Shown: positions 1 to 10,892 of the stretch, in pieces
Numbering within the stretch: the stretch's first letter is position 1
How the letters are laid out: each line of letters starts with the position of its first letter
DNA from: Chitiniphilus purpureus
Lineage (GTDB): Bacteria > Pseudomonadota > Gammaproteobacteria > Burkholderiales > Chitinibacteraceae
Direction of reading: 5' to 3'
NCBI RefSeq assembly: GCF_025642115.1
Contig: NZ_CP106753.1
Coordinates: 1 to 64,000 of the forward strand
DNA: 64,000 bases
Made by a program: the position numbers and the translations under genes
The notes under the pieces: model-generated
The model's database searches: none
Told to the model about the DNA's origin: nothing
What the model saw: the letters and a program-made list of their open reading frames with translations, nothing else

Positions 1-1386
1 ATGTCTGCATTGGAAAACTGCTGGTCGCACTGCCTTGCCACACTCGAGGCACGCCTGGGTGCGGACCAGTTCCGCATCTGGATCCGGCCCTTGGTGGCCG
101 AGGCCCATGGCGACGGCCTGGCGCTGGTGGTGCCTAACCAGATCTTCCTGCAGTTCATCCGCGACCGTTACCTGGGGCTGATCGAGGAAGCCGCCAGCGC
201 ATTCTTCGACGGCGAGACCCCGGCCATCCACCTCAAGGTCGGCAGCGCGGTGCGCAAGCCGGCACCGGTGCGCACCGCCGGGACCGCCACGTCGGCGCAG
301 CCGGCGCAGCCCATCCCGCCCAATGCCGTCCCCAAACCGGCGCTTGCCGGCGCCGCGAATCACGAAACCACGCGCCTCAACCCCAATTTCACCTTCGAGA
401 CGCTGGTGACCGGCAAGGCCAACCAGCTGGCGCGGGCCGCGGCGGAGCAGGTGGCCGAGAACCCCGGCGTCAGCTACAACCCGCTGTTCGTCTACGGTGG
501 CGTGGGCCTGGGCAAGACCCACTTGATCCAGGCCATCGGCAACCTGGTGCACCAGCGCAATCCGGCCGCCAAGATCCGTTACATCCACGCCGAGAAATAC
601 GTGGCCGACGTGGTGCGTGCCTACCAGCACAAGGCCTTTGACGAATTCAAGCGCTATTACCATTCGCTGGACCTGCTGCTGATCGACGACATCCAGTTCT
701 TCGTCGGCAAGGACAAGACGCAGGAAGAGTTCTTCTACGCCTTCAATGCCCTGGTCGAGGCGCACAAGCAGATCATCATCACCTCGGACCGCTACCCCAA
801 GGAGATCGACGGCCTGCAGGAGCGGCTGACCTCGCGCTTCTCCTGGGGCCTTACTGTGGCGATCGAGCCGCCGGAACTGGAAATGCGCGTGGCCATCCTG
901 CTGAAGAAGGCCGAGCGCGAGAACTTCAAGCTCGATTCCACCGTGGCGTTCTTCATCGCCAAGAACATCCGCTCCAACGTGCGTGAGCTGGAAGGCGCAC
1001 TGAAGCGCGTGCTGGCCTATGCCCGCTTCACCAACCAGCCGCTGACGCTGGAAGCGACCAAGGAAGCGCTGCGCGACATCCTTGCCGCCGGCAACCGGCA
1101 GATCTCGGTCGAGAACATCCAGAAGACCGTCGCCGACTTCTACAAGATCAAGATCGCGGACATGCACAGCAAGAAGCGCACGCGCGATATCGCCCGGCCG
1201 CGCCAGATCGCGATGGCGCTGACCAAGGAGCTGACGCAGATGAGCCTGCCGGCGGTGGGCGAAGCCTTTGGCGGACGCGATCACACCACCGTGCTGCATG
1301 CCTGCCGCACCGTCGATGACCTGCGCCAGAACGACACCGAGCTTGCGCATCAGTACGGCGTGCTCCTGCAGATGCTGCGCAGCTGA
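1..1386 (+). CDS. dnaA: Chromosomal replication initiator protein DnaA
   Basis: DnaA binds DnaA boxes at oriC, melts the origin and loads the DnaB helicase. At 461 residues it has the normal family length. The N-terminal DnaB-contact domain (about residues 1-80) is followed by a Pro/Ala-rich linker (85-120), an AAA+ domain with Walker [10 protein letters not shown] near residue 165 and Walker B LLIDDIQF near 228, and the C-terminal DNA-binding domain with the DnaA signature RDHTTVLHA near residue 426. The start is the first base of the window, so its promoter and any upstream oriC boxes are out of view. dnaN and gyrB follow on the same strand in the classical origin order. Nothing is odd in the coding sequence. 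Confidence 0.98.
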   Translation: MSALENCWSHCLATLEARLGADQFRIWIRPLVAEAHGDGLALVVPNQIFLQFIRDRYLGLIEEAASAFFDGETPAIHLKVGSAVRKPAPVRTAGTATSAQPAQPIPPNAVPKPALAGAANHETTRLNPNFTFETLVTGKANQLARAAAEQVAENPGVSYNPLFVYGGVGLGKTHLIQAIGNLVHQRNPAAKIRYIHAEKYVADVVRAYQHKAFDEFKRYYHSLDLLLIDDIQFFVGKDKTQEEFFYAFNALVEAHKQIIITSDRYPKEIDGLQERLTSRFSWGLTVAIEPPELEMRVAILLKKAERENFKLDSTVAFFIAKNIRSNVRELEGALKRVLAYARFTNQPLTLEATKEALRDILAAGNRQISVENIQKTVADFYKIKIADMHSKKRTRDIARPRQIAMALTKELTQMSLPAVGEAFGGRDHTTVLHACRTVDDLRQNDTELAHQYGVLLQMLRS

Positions 1387-1505
1387 AGCGCCACGCGGCG
1401 CGGATCGCCCCGGCGCCGGGGCATGGCCCGGACCATGCCACGGTCGAATCGGCCGGCCGAATCAGGTAAGATTCTGCTGTTTAACTTTCTTGCGGATTCA
1501 TCGAC

Positions 1506-2612
1506 ATGCAACTGTTGCAAGCCGAACGCGACGCGCTGTTGAAACCCCTCGCCACCGTCACTGGGATCGTGGAACGCCGGCATACGCTGCCTATCCTTTC
1601 CAATGTGCTGATCCAGAAGACGGGCGATACGCTCACCTTCACCGGCACCGATCTGGAAATCCAGATATCCGCGACGCAAAGCGAAGGATTCTCCGGCAAC
1701 GACTTCGCCATCACCGTCTCCGCCAAGAAACTCACCGACATCCTGCGCGCCATCCCCGACAAGACCGTGGTCACGCTCGAGGAAACCGAATCGCGCCTGA
1801 CGGTGAAGGCCGGCAAGAGCCGCTTCGCGCTGCAGACGCTGCCATCGGCCGACTTTCCGACGCTGGCGGTCGACACCAGCCTCAAGGCCACCGTGCGCAT
1901 GGCCCAGGGCCAGCTCAAGGCCCTGCTTGGCCGCGTGCAATACGCCATGGCGCACCAGGACATCCGCTATTACCTGAACGGCCTGTTCCTCGTCACCGAG
2001 GGCAACCTGCTGAAGCTCGTCGCCACCGACGGGCACCGCCTGGGCTTTGCCAGCGCCGAGCTCTCGACCAGCTTCGACAAGAACGAAGTGATCCTGCCGC
2101 GCAAGACCATCCTCGAGCTCTACAAGCTGCTGCAGGACGTGGACGACGAAGTCGCCGTCGACATCGCCGGCAACCAGGTCAAGTTCAGCTTTGGCAACGT
2201 GGTGATCCACACCAAGGTGGTCGACGGCAAGTTCCCCGACTACAACCGCGTGATCCCGCAGAACAACGACAAGCTGCTGTCGATCGAGCGCACCCTGCTG
2301 CTGGCTGCGCTGCAACGCGCCGCCATCCTCTCCAACGAGAAATTCCGCGGTGTGCGGCTGGTGCTGACCGAGGGCGTGATCAAGATCCTGTGCAACAACA
2401 ACGAGCAGGAAGAAGCGCAGGAGGAAGTGGAGGTCGCCTACGACGGCGCCCCGCTGGACATCGGCTTCAACATCCAATACCTGCTGGATGTGTTGACCAA
2501 CCTGGCGGTCGAGCAGCTCGACTTCGCCTTCGGCGACGTCAACTCCTCGGTGCTGGTGACCATTCCGGACAACGCGCACTTCAAGTACATCGTGATGCCG
2601 ATGCGCATCTGA
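1506..2612 (+). CDS. dnaN: DNA polymerase III subunit beta (sliding clamp)
   Basis: The beta clamp encircles DNA and tethers Pol III and many repair proteins. The 368-residue product has the three repeated clamp domains and the typical N-terminus MQLLQAERDALLKPL and C-terminus YIVMPMRI. The ATG lies 119 bases after the dnaA stop; that spacer shows no DnaA-box cluster that I can recognise. No strong Shine-Dalgarno precedes the start (the upstream bases read TTGCGGATTCATCGAC), but the start fits the family. A hairpin with a T-rich tail follows the gene before gyrB. Confidence 0.97.
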   Translation: MQLLQAERDALLKPLATVTGIVERRHTLPILSNVLIQKTGDTLTFTGTDLEIQISATQSEGFSGNDFAITVSAKKLTDILRAIPDKTVVTLEETESRLTVKAGKSRFALQTLPSADFPTLAVDTSLKATVRMAQGQLKALLGRVQYAMAHQDIRYYLNGLFLVTEGNLLKLVATDGHRLGFASAELSTSFDKNEVILPRKTILELYKLLQDVDDEVAVDIAGNQVKFSFGNVVIHTKVVDGKFPDYNRVIPQNNDKLLSIERTLLLAALQRAAILSNEKFRGVRLVLTEGVIKILCNNNEQEEAQEEVEVAYDGAPLDIGFNIQYLLDVLTNLAVEQLDFAFGDVNSSVLVTIPDNAHFKYIVMPMRI

Positions 2613-2638
2613 TCCGACTGCAGGAAAGAGGGAAGGGG

Positions 2639-5198
<2,560 letters not shown>

Positions 5199-5261
5199 GG
5201 TTGTAGGATCCGATTGAGATCTAGATTTTTCCCAAATCCCTAGATTTTTGGGATTCGTTCG

Positions 5262-5292
5262 GAAGCCTCCCCGTGTGGGAGGCTTCTTGCTT
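5262..5292 (+). terminator. gyrB intrinsic terminator
   Basis: A perfect 10-base-pair stem (GAAGCCTCCC at 5262-5271, GGGAGGCTTC at 5277-5286) with a 5-base loop is followed by TTGCTTT, 64 bases after the gyrB stop. Confidence 0.85.
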
Positions 5293-5538
5293 TCCAAGCC
5301 TCTAGAACGCGCGCGCATCGGTCCAAGGCAAGAGCAGGATCCGCTCTGCTCGCTCACAGATGCGCGGCCGATCTCGTCACGAAATGCTGTACAGCCAGTG
5401 ATCGAACTGAAGAACGACTGCTGATCGGCCAAAGCGGACTCTGACATGTTAAGCAGCTTACGTCCGCTATTGCCTGGTGCCGATGTTGGTCAGCGTCAGT
5501 CGGTCCATGCAGTCGTAGCAGTATTCGCGCACGTCAGG
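5293..5538. other. Spacer between gyrB terminator and IS remnant
   Basis: No supported gene. On the minus strand a short open stretch (about 5538 down to 5470, ending DRLTLTNIGTRQ and a stop) abuts the IS end and could be the tail of a gene destroyed by the insertion, but it is too short to identify. Confidence 0.4.
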
Positions 5539-5899
5539 TGGACTGCCCCGGCTTCCGTAGACAAATTCTAGCCTCACGCCGCAGTCCGCTCAAAGGCCTC
5601 GGGACTGACGCCGCCGAGATGGCTGTGACGGCGCGTTCGGTTGTAAAACACCTCGATGTAATCGAACACATCGGACTTGGCCAGTCCGCTTGCGGATCTG
5701 TTCCTTCTTCAGGCTACTGAAGAAGGATTCAGCCACCGCATTATCCCAGCAGTTACCGCGCCGGCTCATGCTCGGCTCCAGATTGTTAGCCGCGCAGAAA
5801 CGATGCCAGTCGTCGCTACCATATTGCGACCCTTGGTCGGAATGCACCAACACCGATGCTTGCGGCTTGCGCCGCCAGGCCGCCATCAGCAACGCGACA
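5539..5899 (-). mobile_element. Remnant of an IS3-family element (3' part with one terminal repeat)
   Basis: About 360 bases survive. The outer end TGGACTGCCCCGGCTTCCGT.. at 5539-5563 has the form of an IS3-family terminal inverted repeat, followed inward by the 3' part of a transposase gene read on the minus strand. The other end is missing: at about 5899 the transposase is cut and the sequence passes straight into a SRAP gene remnant on the opposite strand. Confidence 0.75.
5574..5899 (-). pseudogene. IS3-family transposase OrfB, 5'-truncated and frameshifted
   Basis: Minus-strand translation gives the C-terminal DDE integrase half of an IS3-family OrfB: VLVHSDQGSQYGSDDW (second Asp region) and WDNAVAESFFSSLKKE (catalytic Glu region). 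Near position 5685 the frame breaks; the other frame continues with the expected ending (DVFDYIEVFYN, then EAFERTAA and a stop at 5574-5576). The N-terminal half, the first Asp and OrfA are absent, so it cannot be functional. Confidence 0.85.
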
Positions 5900-6304
5900 G
5901 GGCTGGGACTACATCGAGCATCTGGGCTGGGATCAAGAACTCGAGGCCCTCGACGATCCACCGCGCTACAACGTGCCTCCAGGCACGTGCCAGCTGATGC
6001 TGCATCGCCTTGCTGAAGGCGGCGCTCCCGCCGCAGATTGGGTGTGGTGGAACTATCTGCCAACCTGGGCCAAGACCAAGGGCGACTATCCGAACGCCCG
6101 CATCGAAAAGGTGCTTCGCGGAAGCGGGTACTAGCGCGCCCCGTGGCAACACCGACGCCGCGGCATTATGCCGGTGATGGCTGGATCGAGTGGCTGGCAC
6201 TGCATGGCGGCGGTAAGCAGCCCTACTACATCGACATCACAGCCAAGGATCGGCAACCGCTCTGGCTGCCAACCATCACGCTATGGCCGGAACCTGAATG
6301 GTAG
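5900..6304 (+). pseudogene. SRAP (YedK/HMCES-like) abasic-site protein, broken
   Basis: SRAP proteins crosslink to abasic sites in single-stranded DNA through Cys2. Plus-strand translation from about 5905 gives LGWDQELEALDDPPRYNVPP then NYLPTWAKTKGDYPNARIE, and in another frame DGWIEWLALHGGGKQPYYI, the typical core of the family in the right order. The N-terminus with the essential Met-Cys-Gly is missing at the IS junction, an in-frame TAG stands at 6132-6134, the frame shifts near 6165, and homology ends near 6300 where the C-terminal half should continue. It is therefore a decayed gene, probably disrupted by the adjacent IS. Confidence 0.8.
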
Positions 6305-6338
6305 ACAACCACAAAGGATGGCATGGTGTGTTTTGCCT

Positions 6339-7223
6339 TCATTGGGCAGTCTTCCAGCGCTCAGCCGTTTCCAGCGCGTAGTCGCGGTAGCTCCGCAACG
6401 AGGTGCCCAGTTCTTGCTGCATGCGCTCGACTGCGCCAGCGGAACCCAGTTCGCCATCCCTCTGCATGCGCGCCATCATGAGCCGCATGTCATACGCCAT
6501 CCAGGCCGGTGCAAAGCTCCGGAACCGAGCTTCAAAAGGCCCGATATCGTCACCTGCGTACTGGACGGTCTTGCCCAGCACATCACTCCACACAGCGGCG
6601 GCGGTTTCACCCGACAGTGCTGTTGGCCCCACGACATCTAGAACCTCTGTTGGCAAGGGTTCGCTCGCTGCGTCTCGACACTGCAGATGTCGTGCGGCAA
6701 CCTGCGCCACGTCACGCGCATCCACCATGGAAATGCCTGCACTGCCGATAGGCATGGGATACACGCCCCGCTCCAGAACATCGGACCGAATCAAGGCATC
6801 GTCGTTCTGCATGAAGTAAGCGGGACGCAAAATGGTCGCGTTCATTCCAAGCTGTTCGATCATGCGTTCAACCGTGTGCTTCCCAGTGAAATGCGGAACG
6901 TCGGTGAAACGGTCGCTGTGCATGACAGACAGGTAGACGATGCGCTCGATACCTGCTTCGCGCGCCAGGTTGAGTGCAATCAGAGCCTGGGTGACTTCGT
7001 CCGCGGCCACCGTGTTGAGCAAGAAAAGCGTTCTTGCGCCACCCATGGCGGCGCGCATCGAATCAACATCCTGAAAGTCCCCCTTGACCGGCGTAACGCC
7101 CGACGGGAACTGTCGCTTTTCTGGTGTTCTGGTGAGGGCGTGGACGTCTGCGCCTTGCGCGGCTAGCAGCGCCACGACTTGTGAGCCGATAAGCCCCGTG
7201 CTGCCTGTAACGAGTATGGTCAT
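6339..7223 (-). CDS. NmrA-family NAD(P)-binding oxidoreductase / atypical SDR
   Basis: The 294-residue product begins with the dinucleotide-binding motif TGSTGLIGS and reads like quinone-reductase/NmrA-type atypical short-chain dehydrogenases, with the usual HFTGKHTVERMIE and RPAYFMQND segments that shape the substrate pocket. The ATG at 7221-7223 is chosen because it places the Rossmann motif at residue 7; a longer frame upstream has no family similarity. The gene is divergent from the LysR gene at 7383 across about 160 bases, a common arrangement in which the regulator controls the oxidoreductase. The substrate is unknown. Confidence 0.85.
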   Translation of the reverse strand: MTILVTGSTGLIGSQVVALLAAQGADVHALTRTPEKRQFPSGVTPVKGDFQDVDSMRAAMGGARTLFLLNTVAADEVTQALIALNLAREAGIERIVYLSVMHSDRFTDVPHFTGKHTVERMIEQLGMNATILRPAYFMQNDDALIRSDVLERGVYPMPIGSAGISMVDARDVAQVAARHLQCRDAASEPLPTEVLDVVGPTALSGETAAAVWSDVLGKTVQYAGDDIGPFEARFRSFAPAWMAYDMRLMMARMQRDGELGSAGAVERMQQELGTSLRSYRDYALETAERWKTAQ

Positions 7224-7382
7224 TTGAGTTGCCTGAAAATGTGCGATGGCTTGTTGAAACAGGTCTGCGGCCAGACAACGAAGCGATCTATGTGTCCTCG
7301 CTCGACCCGGCAACAAGCTAAATTATTTATGGTTTAACCTTGCGTAAATAGACTCGTTTTGTGGACATCGGCGTACGCAAAT

Positions 7383-8294
7383 ATGAACAATGAAAACTAT
7401 TCGCTCGACGATCTTCAGTGGTTCATCAAGATCGCGGAGGCAGGGAGCCTCTCACGGGCTTCTCGCCAACTGGATGTTCCAAAATCAACCTTGTCGCGCC
7501 GCTTGGCGCGCATGGAGACGGCAGCAGGGGTCAGCCTCGTCAAGCGCAATACCCGGGCCTTCGCATTGACGGACGATGGCCAACGCCTTCTGGACGGAAC
7601 AAGTCCACTGATCCATAAACTGAACGCCGTCACCCATGACCTTTTTTCTCAGGATCAAACGCCAAGTGGTCGCGTTCGTCTGGCTGCGTCAGCGACATTT
7701 GGCAAAGTCGTGCTGCTTCCGCTGGTGACTGAGTACCTGTTCAAACACGAACATCTGGAACTGGATGTCAAGCTCAGCAACCGCCACGTCAACATCGTCG
7801 AAGAAGGCATTGATTTGGCGGTGCGCATTGGCGAACTTGTCGATTCCAGCCTGAAGGCCCGTGCCATCGGCACCGTACGCCCCGCCCTATTTGCAAGCCC
7901 CGCCTATGCAAGCCAATACGGGTTGCCGCAGCATCCAGGTGAACTCAGCGCGTACGCTGGCCTTCTGCAGTCGAGGGAAGCCGCAGAAATCAAACTGCAT
8001 TCGCGAACTAAAACCGCAAAAGGACTTTTGCGTTCACGTTTAATCATCGGCCCTTCCGACGCCTTGATTGACCCTGCCTTGGACGGACTGGGAATTGCCG
8101 TACTGCCCGAGTTCCAGGCTGCGCCGCTGGTCGCATCAGGTCAATTAGTCAGGGTGCTGGAAGGCTGGCAAATGTCCCCGCTGAAAGTCCATCTGATCTA
8201 CCCCATGCAACGCCATCAATCGCAAACAGTTCGGGCTCTGATGGCATTCCTTGTGGAGCAGATCCCCAAAAGGTTGAAGACACTGTCGATCTGA
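7383..8294 (+). CDS. LysR-family transcriptional regulator
   Basis: A 303-residue LysR-type regulator: N-terminal winged helix-turn-helix (SLDDLQWFIKIAEAGSLSRA, with KSTLSRRLARME as recognition region) and a periplasmic-binding-like effector domain from about residue 95. The ATG at 7383 gives the standard LysR N-terminus; an upstream in-frame TTG at 7359 would add eight residues. It is divergent from the NmrA-type oxidoreductase and probably regulates it and itself from the shared intergenic region. The inducer cannot be told from sequence. Confidence 0.9.
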   Translation: MNNENYSLDDLQWFIKIAEAGSLSRASRQLDVPKSTLSRRLARMETAAGVSLVKRNTRAFALTDDGQRLLDGTSPLIHKLNAVTHDLFSQDQTPSGRVRLAASATFGKVVLLPLVTEYLFKHEHLELDVKLSNRHVNIVEEGIDLAVRIGELVDSSLKARAIGTVRPALFASPAYASQYGLPQHPGELSAYAGLLQSREAAEIKLHSRTKTAKGLLRSRLIIGPSDALIDPALDGLGIAVLPEFQAAPLVASGQLVRVLEGWQMSPLKVHLIYPMQRHQSQTVRALMAFLVEQIPKRLKTLSI

Positions 8295-8368
8295 ATTGCC
8301 CCAGGTTAACTAGACACTTCTAAACTGTCTTTGGACTGAACATTGACTAACCCACTCAGTAAAACAGT

Positions 8369-8394
8369 GGCGTTCAAAAGTAGAGATTTCTGGC
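8369..8394 (+). repeat. Left terminal inverted repeat of the IS
   Basis: It matches the reverse complement of 9513-9538 at 21 of 26 bases, with 13 of 14 in the inner core. Confidence 0.7.
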
Positions 8395-8427
8395 AAATTT
8401 GATGCCCCTCCGGGCAGGAGATTTGTC

Positions 8428-8694
8428 ATGAAAAAGTCAAAGTTCACCGAAGAGCAGATCGCGTTTGCGCTGCGCCAGGCCGAGTCAGGCACGACAGTGG
8501 CAGAGGTCTGCCGCAAGATGGGCGTGAGCGAAGCGACCTTTTATAACTGGAAGAAGAAGTACGGCGGCCTGGGCGTGACTGAGCTGCGCCGATTGAAGCA
8601 GCTGGAAGAAGAGAACGCGCGCCTCAAGCGCACGGTGGCCGACCTGAGCCTGGACAAGCAGATGTTGCAGGAGGTCATCCAAAAAAAGCTGTGA
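8428..8694 (+). CDS. IS3-family transposase OrfA
   Basis: An 88-residue OrfA of the IS407-like type: helix-turn-helix (FTEEQIAFALRQAESGTTVA, SEATFYNWKKKYGG) followed by a leucine-zipper-like segment (LKQLEEENARLKRTVADLSL). GGCAGGAGATTTGTC gives a good ribosome binding site before the ATG. The last codons contain the slippery run A AAA AAG used to make the OrfAB fusion. Confidence 0.93.
   Translation: MKKSKFTEEQIAFALRQAESGTTVAEVCRKMGVSEATFYNWKKKYGGLGVTELRRLKQLEEENARLKRTVADLSLDKQMLQEVIQKKL
8682..8688 (+). other. Programmed -1 frameshift slippery heptamer A AAA AAG
   Basis: The heptamer is in phase with OrfA codons (AAA at 8683-8685, AAG at 8686-8688). Slipping back one base enters the OrfB frame just before the OrfA stop at 8692-8694, as in IS3-family OrfAB production. 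OrfB could also start at the overlapping GTG 8691. Confidence 0.75.
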
Positions 8695-9527
8695 AGCCGG
8701 CTCGCAAGCGCGAGCTGGCGAATTTCCTGATCCATGCTTACCGCATCAGCATCCGTCGCGCCACGGCAGTCATTCAATTGCGCCAAGCCACTTACTTTTA
8801 TCGGCCACGGCCACGCGATGATCGCGCTTAGCGCCAGCGAATTCGGGAGATTGCCGCCACGCGCATCCGGTATGGGGCGCGACGTATCCACGTATTGCTA
8901 CGGCGCGAGGGCTGGCTGATCAATCACAAGAAGACCTACCGGATTTACTGCGAGGAAGGCTTGAATCTACGGCGCAAACGGCCGAAACGCCGTATGGCCG
9001 CGGCCCACCGGCAGGAACGACCGACTATCTCCAGTTTGAACGACTGCTGGAGCATGGATTTCGTCGCCGATCAGTTGTTCAACGGCCAGAAAATCCGGGC
9101 GTTAACTGTGGTCGATAATTTTAGCCGGGAGAGCCTGGCGATCACGGTGGATTTCGCGCTGAAAGCGGCCGATGTGGTGGCGACGATGCAGCATGTGCAA
9201 GCCCTGCGTGGGACGCCGCAACGGATTCGGCTGGATAACGGCAGCGAATTCATTTCGGTGGCGCTGGATCAATGGGCGTATGAGCATGGGGTGACGCTGG
9301 ACTTCTCGCGTCCGGGCAAACCCACGGATAATGCGTTCATCGAGTCGTTCAACGGCAGCCTGCGGGACGAATGCTTGAATGTGCACTGGTTTCTGTCGCT
9401 GGACGATGCCCGTGACAAGATCGAACGCTGGCGAGTGGATTACAACGAATTCAGGCCGCACAGTTCGCTGGGTGACCTGACCCCGAGCGAGTTCCGACTC
9501 GCCCACCTTGAGGCCGGAAATCTCTAG
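8691..9527 (+). pseudogene. IS3-family transposase OrfB with an internal amber codon
   Basis: In the -1 frame relative to OrfA the translation is the full DDE integrase: Asp in CWSMDFVADQLFNG, Asp in RIRLDNGSEF, Glu in NAFIESFNGSLRDE, and the typical HSSLGDLTPSEFR ending. A TAG at 8829-8831 interrupts it in the segment RA*RQRIREIAA, where relatives normally have Leu; one base change from TTG would explain it. All three catalytic residues lie after the stop, in a 210-residue open frame beginning at 8895. Without suppression the element should be unable to move by itself. Confidence 0.85.
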
Positions 9528-9538
9528 TTTCGACCGCT
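9513..9538 (-). repeat. Right terminal inverted repeat of the IS
   Basis: Partner of 8369-8394. It overlaps the last codons of orfB, as in many compact IS3-family elements. Confidence 0.7.
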
Positions 9539-9604
9539 TGGTTAGTTGGGAGGAGGTCAATTTCGCATCCACCAAATTTCGGCACCGAGCACTACGCCCA
9601 TCAG

Positions 9605-10372
9605 TCAGTGCCGTCGTTGCTCGTCAGACCGCAAGGTCAGGACCTGCACGCCTTTCGCGGTGACAGCCACCGTGTGCTCGAACTGCGCAGACAGTTGCCC
9701 ATCGCGGGTAACCACTGTCCAGCCATCGTCTTCAGTGCGGACCGCCTGGCGGCCTTGATTCACCATCGGCTCAATGGTGAAGACCATGCCTTCCCGTAGC
9801 ACCAGGCCCGTTCGCGGCTTGCCCCAGTGCAGCACTTGGGGCGCTTCGTGCATCTCTCGCCCGATGCCGTGCCCGCAGTAATCCCGCACGACCGAATAGC
9901 CATTCCTGCGGGCGTGCCGCTCAATCGCGTGCCCCACGTCGCCGAGCGTGGCCCCTGGTCGAACTGCCTGGATCCCTTTCCACATTGCCTCGTAGGTCGT
10001 CTGCACCAGTCGCCTGGCCAGCGGCGATACCTCGCCCACCAAGTAGGTCTTGCTGGAGTCGGCAATGTAGCCGTTCTTCTCCAGCGTGATATCGAAATTC
10101 ACGATATCGCCGTCTTGCAGGATATCCGTGGTGGCTGGAACGCCATGGCAGACCACGTGGTTGCGGGACGCATGCAGCGCGTAGGCATATCCATATTGCC
10201 CTTTGCTTGCCGGACGCGCCTTGAGCCCGTTGACGATCAGTTCGTCGACCAGATCGTTCACCTGCATGGTGGACATGCCGATCAAGCTCAACTGATCCAA
10301 ATGGCCAAATACCTGCGCCAACAGCCTGCCCGACTCGGCCATCAGCGCGATTTCCTCTGAGCGCTTGGTCAT
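9605..10372 (-). CDS. map: Type I methionine aminopeptidase (accessory copy)
   Basis: This enzyme removes the N-terminal methionine from nascent proteins with a dinuclear metal centre. All five ligands are present in the 255-residue product: Asp94 (NFD), Asp105 (IADSS), His168 (CGHGIG), Glu201 (TIEPM) and Glu232 (QFEHT). Its start overlaps the stop of a ParD-like gene by four bases (ATGA), so the two are translationally coupled. The housekeeping map gene usually sits by rpsB/tsf; this genomic setting, beside an IS, points to an extra acquired copy. The paired ParD-like protein raises the possibility of a toxin-antitoxin-like or stress role, which is inference. Confidence 0.92.
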   Translation of the reverse strand: MTKRSEEIALMAESGRLLAQVFGHLDQLSLIGMSTMQVNDLVDELIVNGLKARPASKGQYGYAYALHASRNHVVCHGVPATTDILQDGDIVNFDITLEKNGYIADSSKTYLVGEVSPLARRLVQTTYEAMWKGIQAVRPGATLGDVGHAIERHARRNGYSVVRDYCGHGIGREMHEAPQVLHWGKPRTGLVLREGMVFTIEPMVNQGRQAVRTEDDGWTVVTRDGQLSAQFEHTVAVTAKGVQVLTLRSDEQRRH

Positions 10373-10581
10373 ATCGGTACCGCCTTGGCAGGGGGTGACT
10401 CGATGCCCGCAGCCCGAAGTTCGCGGGTCACGATCTCGTTGAAGCTGAGCGTCGGGTTCAGCTCACACAGCATGCCGATCCTGATCCAGAACGCAGCTTG
10501 CGCGTTGATGGAACGGCACGAGACTGCGCTGGCTTTGCGCAGTTGATCGTGCAAGTCGTCGTCGATGTTTACGATACCCAT
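10369..10581 (-). CDS. ParD-like antitoxin-type DNA-binding protein
   Basis: A 70-residue protein with a ribbon-helix-helix-like start (MGIVNIDDDLHDQLRKASAV, then SCRSINAQAAFWIRIGMLCE) resembling the ParD_like family. It overlaps the downstream methionine aminopeptidase by four bases, and no ParE-type toxin is next to it. Three CATAT repeats lie 12-37 bases upstream of its start and could be its own operator. The gene order antitoxin-like then enzyme mimics a type II toxin-antitoxin operon in which the enzyme takes the toxin place. I infer, but cannot show, autoregulation. Confidence 0.75.
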   Translation of the reverse strand: MGIVNIDDDLHDQLRKASAVSCRSINAQAAFWIRIGMLCELNPTLSFNEIVTRELRAAGIESPPAKAVPI

Positions 10582-10592
10582 GCCAGTCGATC

Positions 10593-10617
10593 CATATGAA
10601 ACATATACGAATCATAT
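10593..10617 (-). promoter_or_regulatory. Triple CATAT repeat upstream of the ParD-like gene (candidate operator)
   Basis: CATAT occurs at 10593-10597, 10602-10606 and 10613-10617, i.e. 9 and 11 bases apart, about one helical turn. It sits in an AT-rich patch just upstream of the start, where a ribbon-helix-helix autoregulator would be expected to bind. Confidence 0.4.
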
Positions 10618-10736
10618 AGTCCCGTCGTTCATGGGGCAAGTGTCCTTCGGGCAGCAGGCGCAGGGTCTCGAAGTTGGCGCAATTTGCTCAGTCGTCCCTG
10701 GGAGAAGCGACAGCCTGGCAGACGCGCGCGCGCGCC

Positions 10737-10812
10737 CCAGCCAACCGAGCGGTCAAAGCTCGCAATTTCCGGCGTCAAGGCGGGCGAGCCGGAACTCGCC
10801 CGGGGTCGGATC
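10737..10812 (-). repeat. Inverted relic of the right end of a related IS3-family element
   Basis: About 74 bases match the reverse complement of roughly 9480-9552 with 13 mismatches, covering the end of orfB (TPGEFRLARLDAGN versus TPSEFRLAHLEAGN in the intact IS) and sequence just beyond. It is in opposite orientation to the IS, so the ParD-like/map pair lies between inverted IS ends. The rest of the 10582-10892 spacer holds nothing else I recognise. Confidence 0.75.
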
Positions 10813-10892
10813 AGCGATAGCGGGGTCACACGGACCGCAGCTCGCGCAGGCGGCCCTGCTGCATTTTCCACTGGCCAGGCTATCTGGAACGC

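Larger units (their letters stand above)
8369..9538 (+). mobile_element. IS3-family insertion sequence, near complete but with a broken orfB
   Basis: OrfA and OrfB are in the usual two overlapping frames. Imperfect terminal inverted repeats match at 21 of 26 positions: left 8369-8394 (core TAGAGATTTCTGGC) and right 9513-9538 (reverse complement core TAGAGATTTCCGGC). Length is about 1.17 kb. I see no convincing target duplication next to these ends, so the true tips may lie a few bases away. An inverted relic of the right end of a related element is at 10737. Confidence 0.8.

Noticed and set aside
1387..1505. oriC between dnaA and dnaN
   Set aside because: I could not find a cluster of TTATCCACA-like boxes there; the origin more likely lies upstream of dnaA outside the window.
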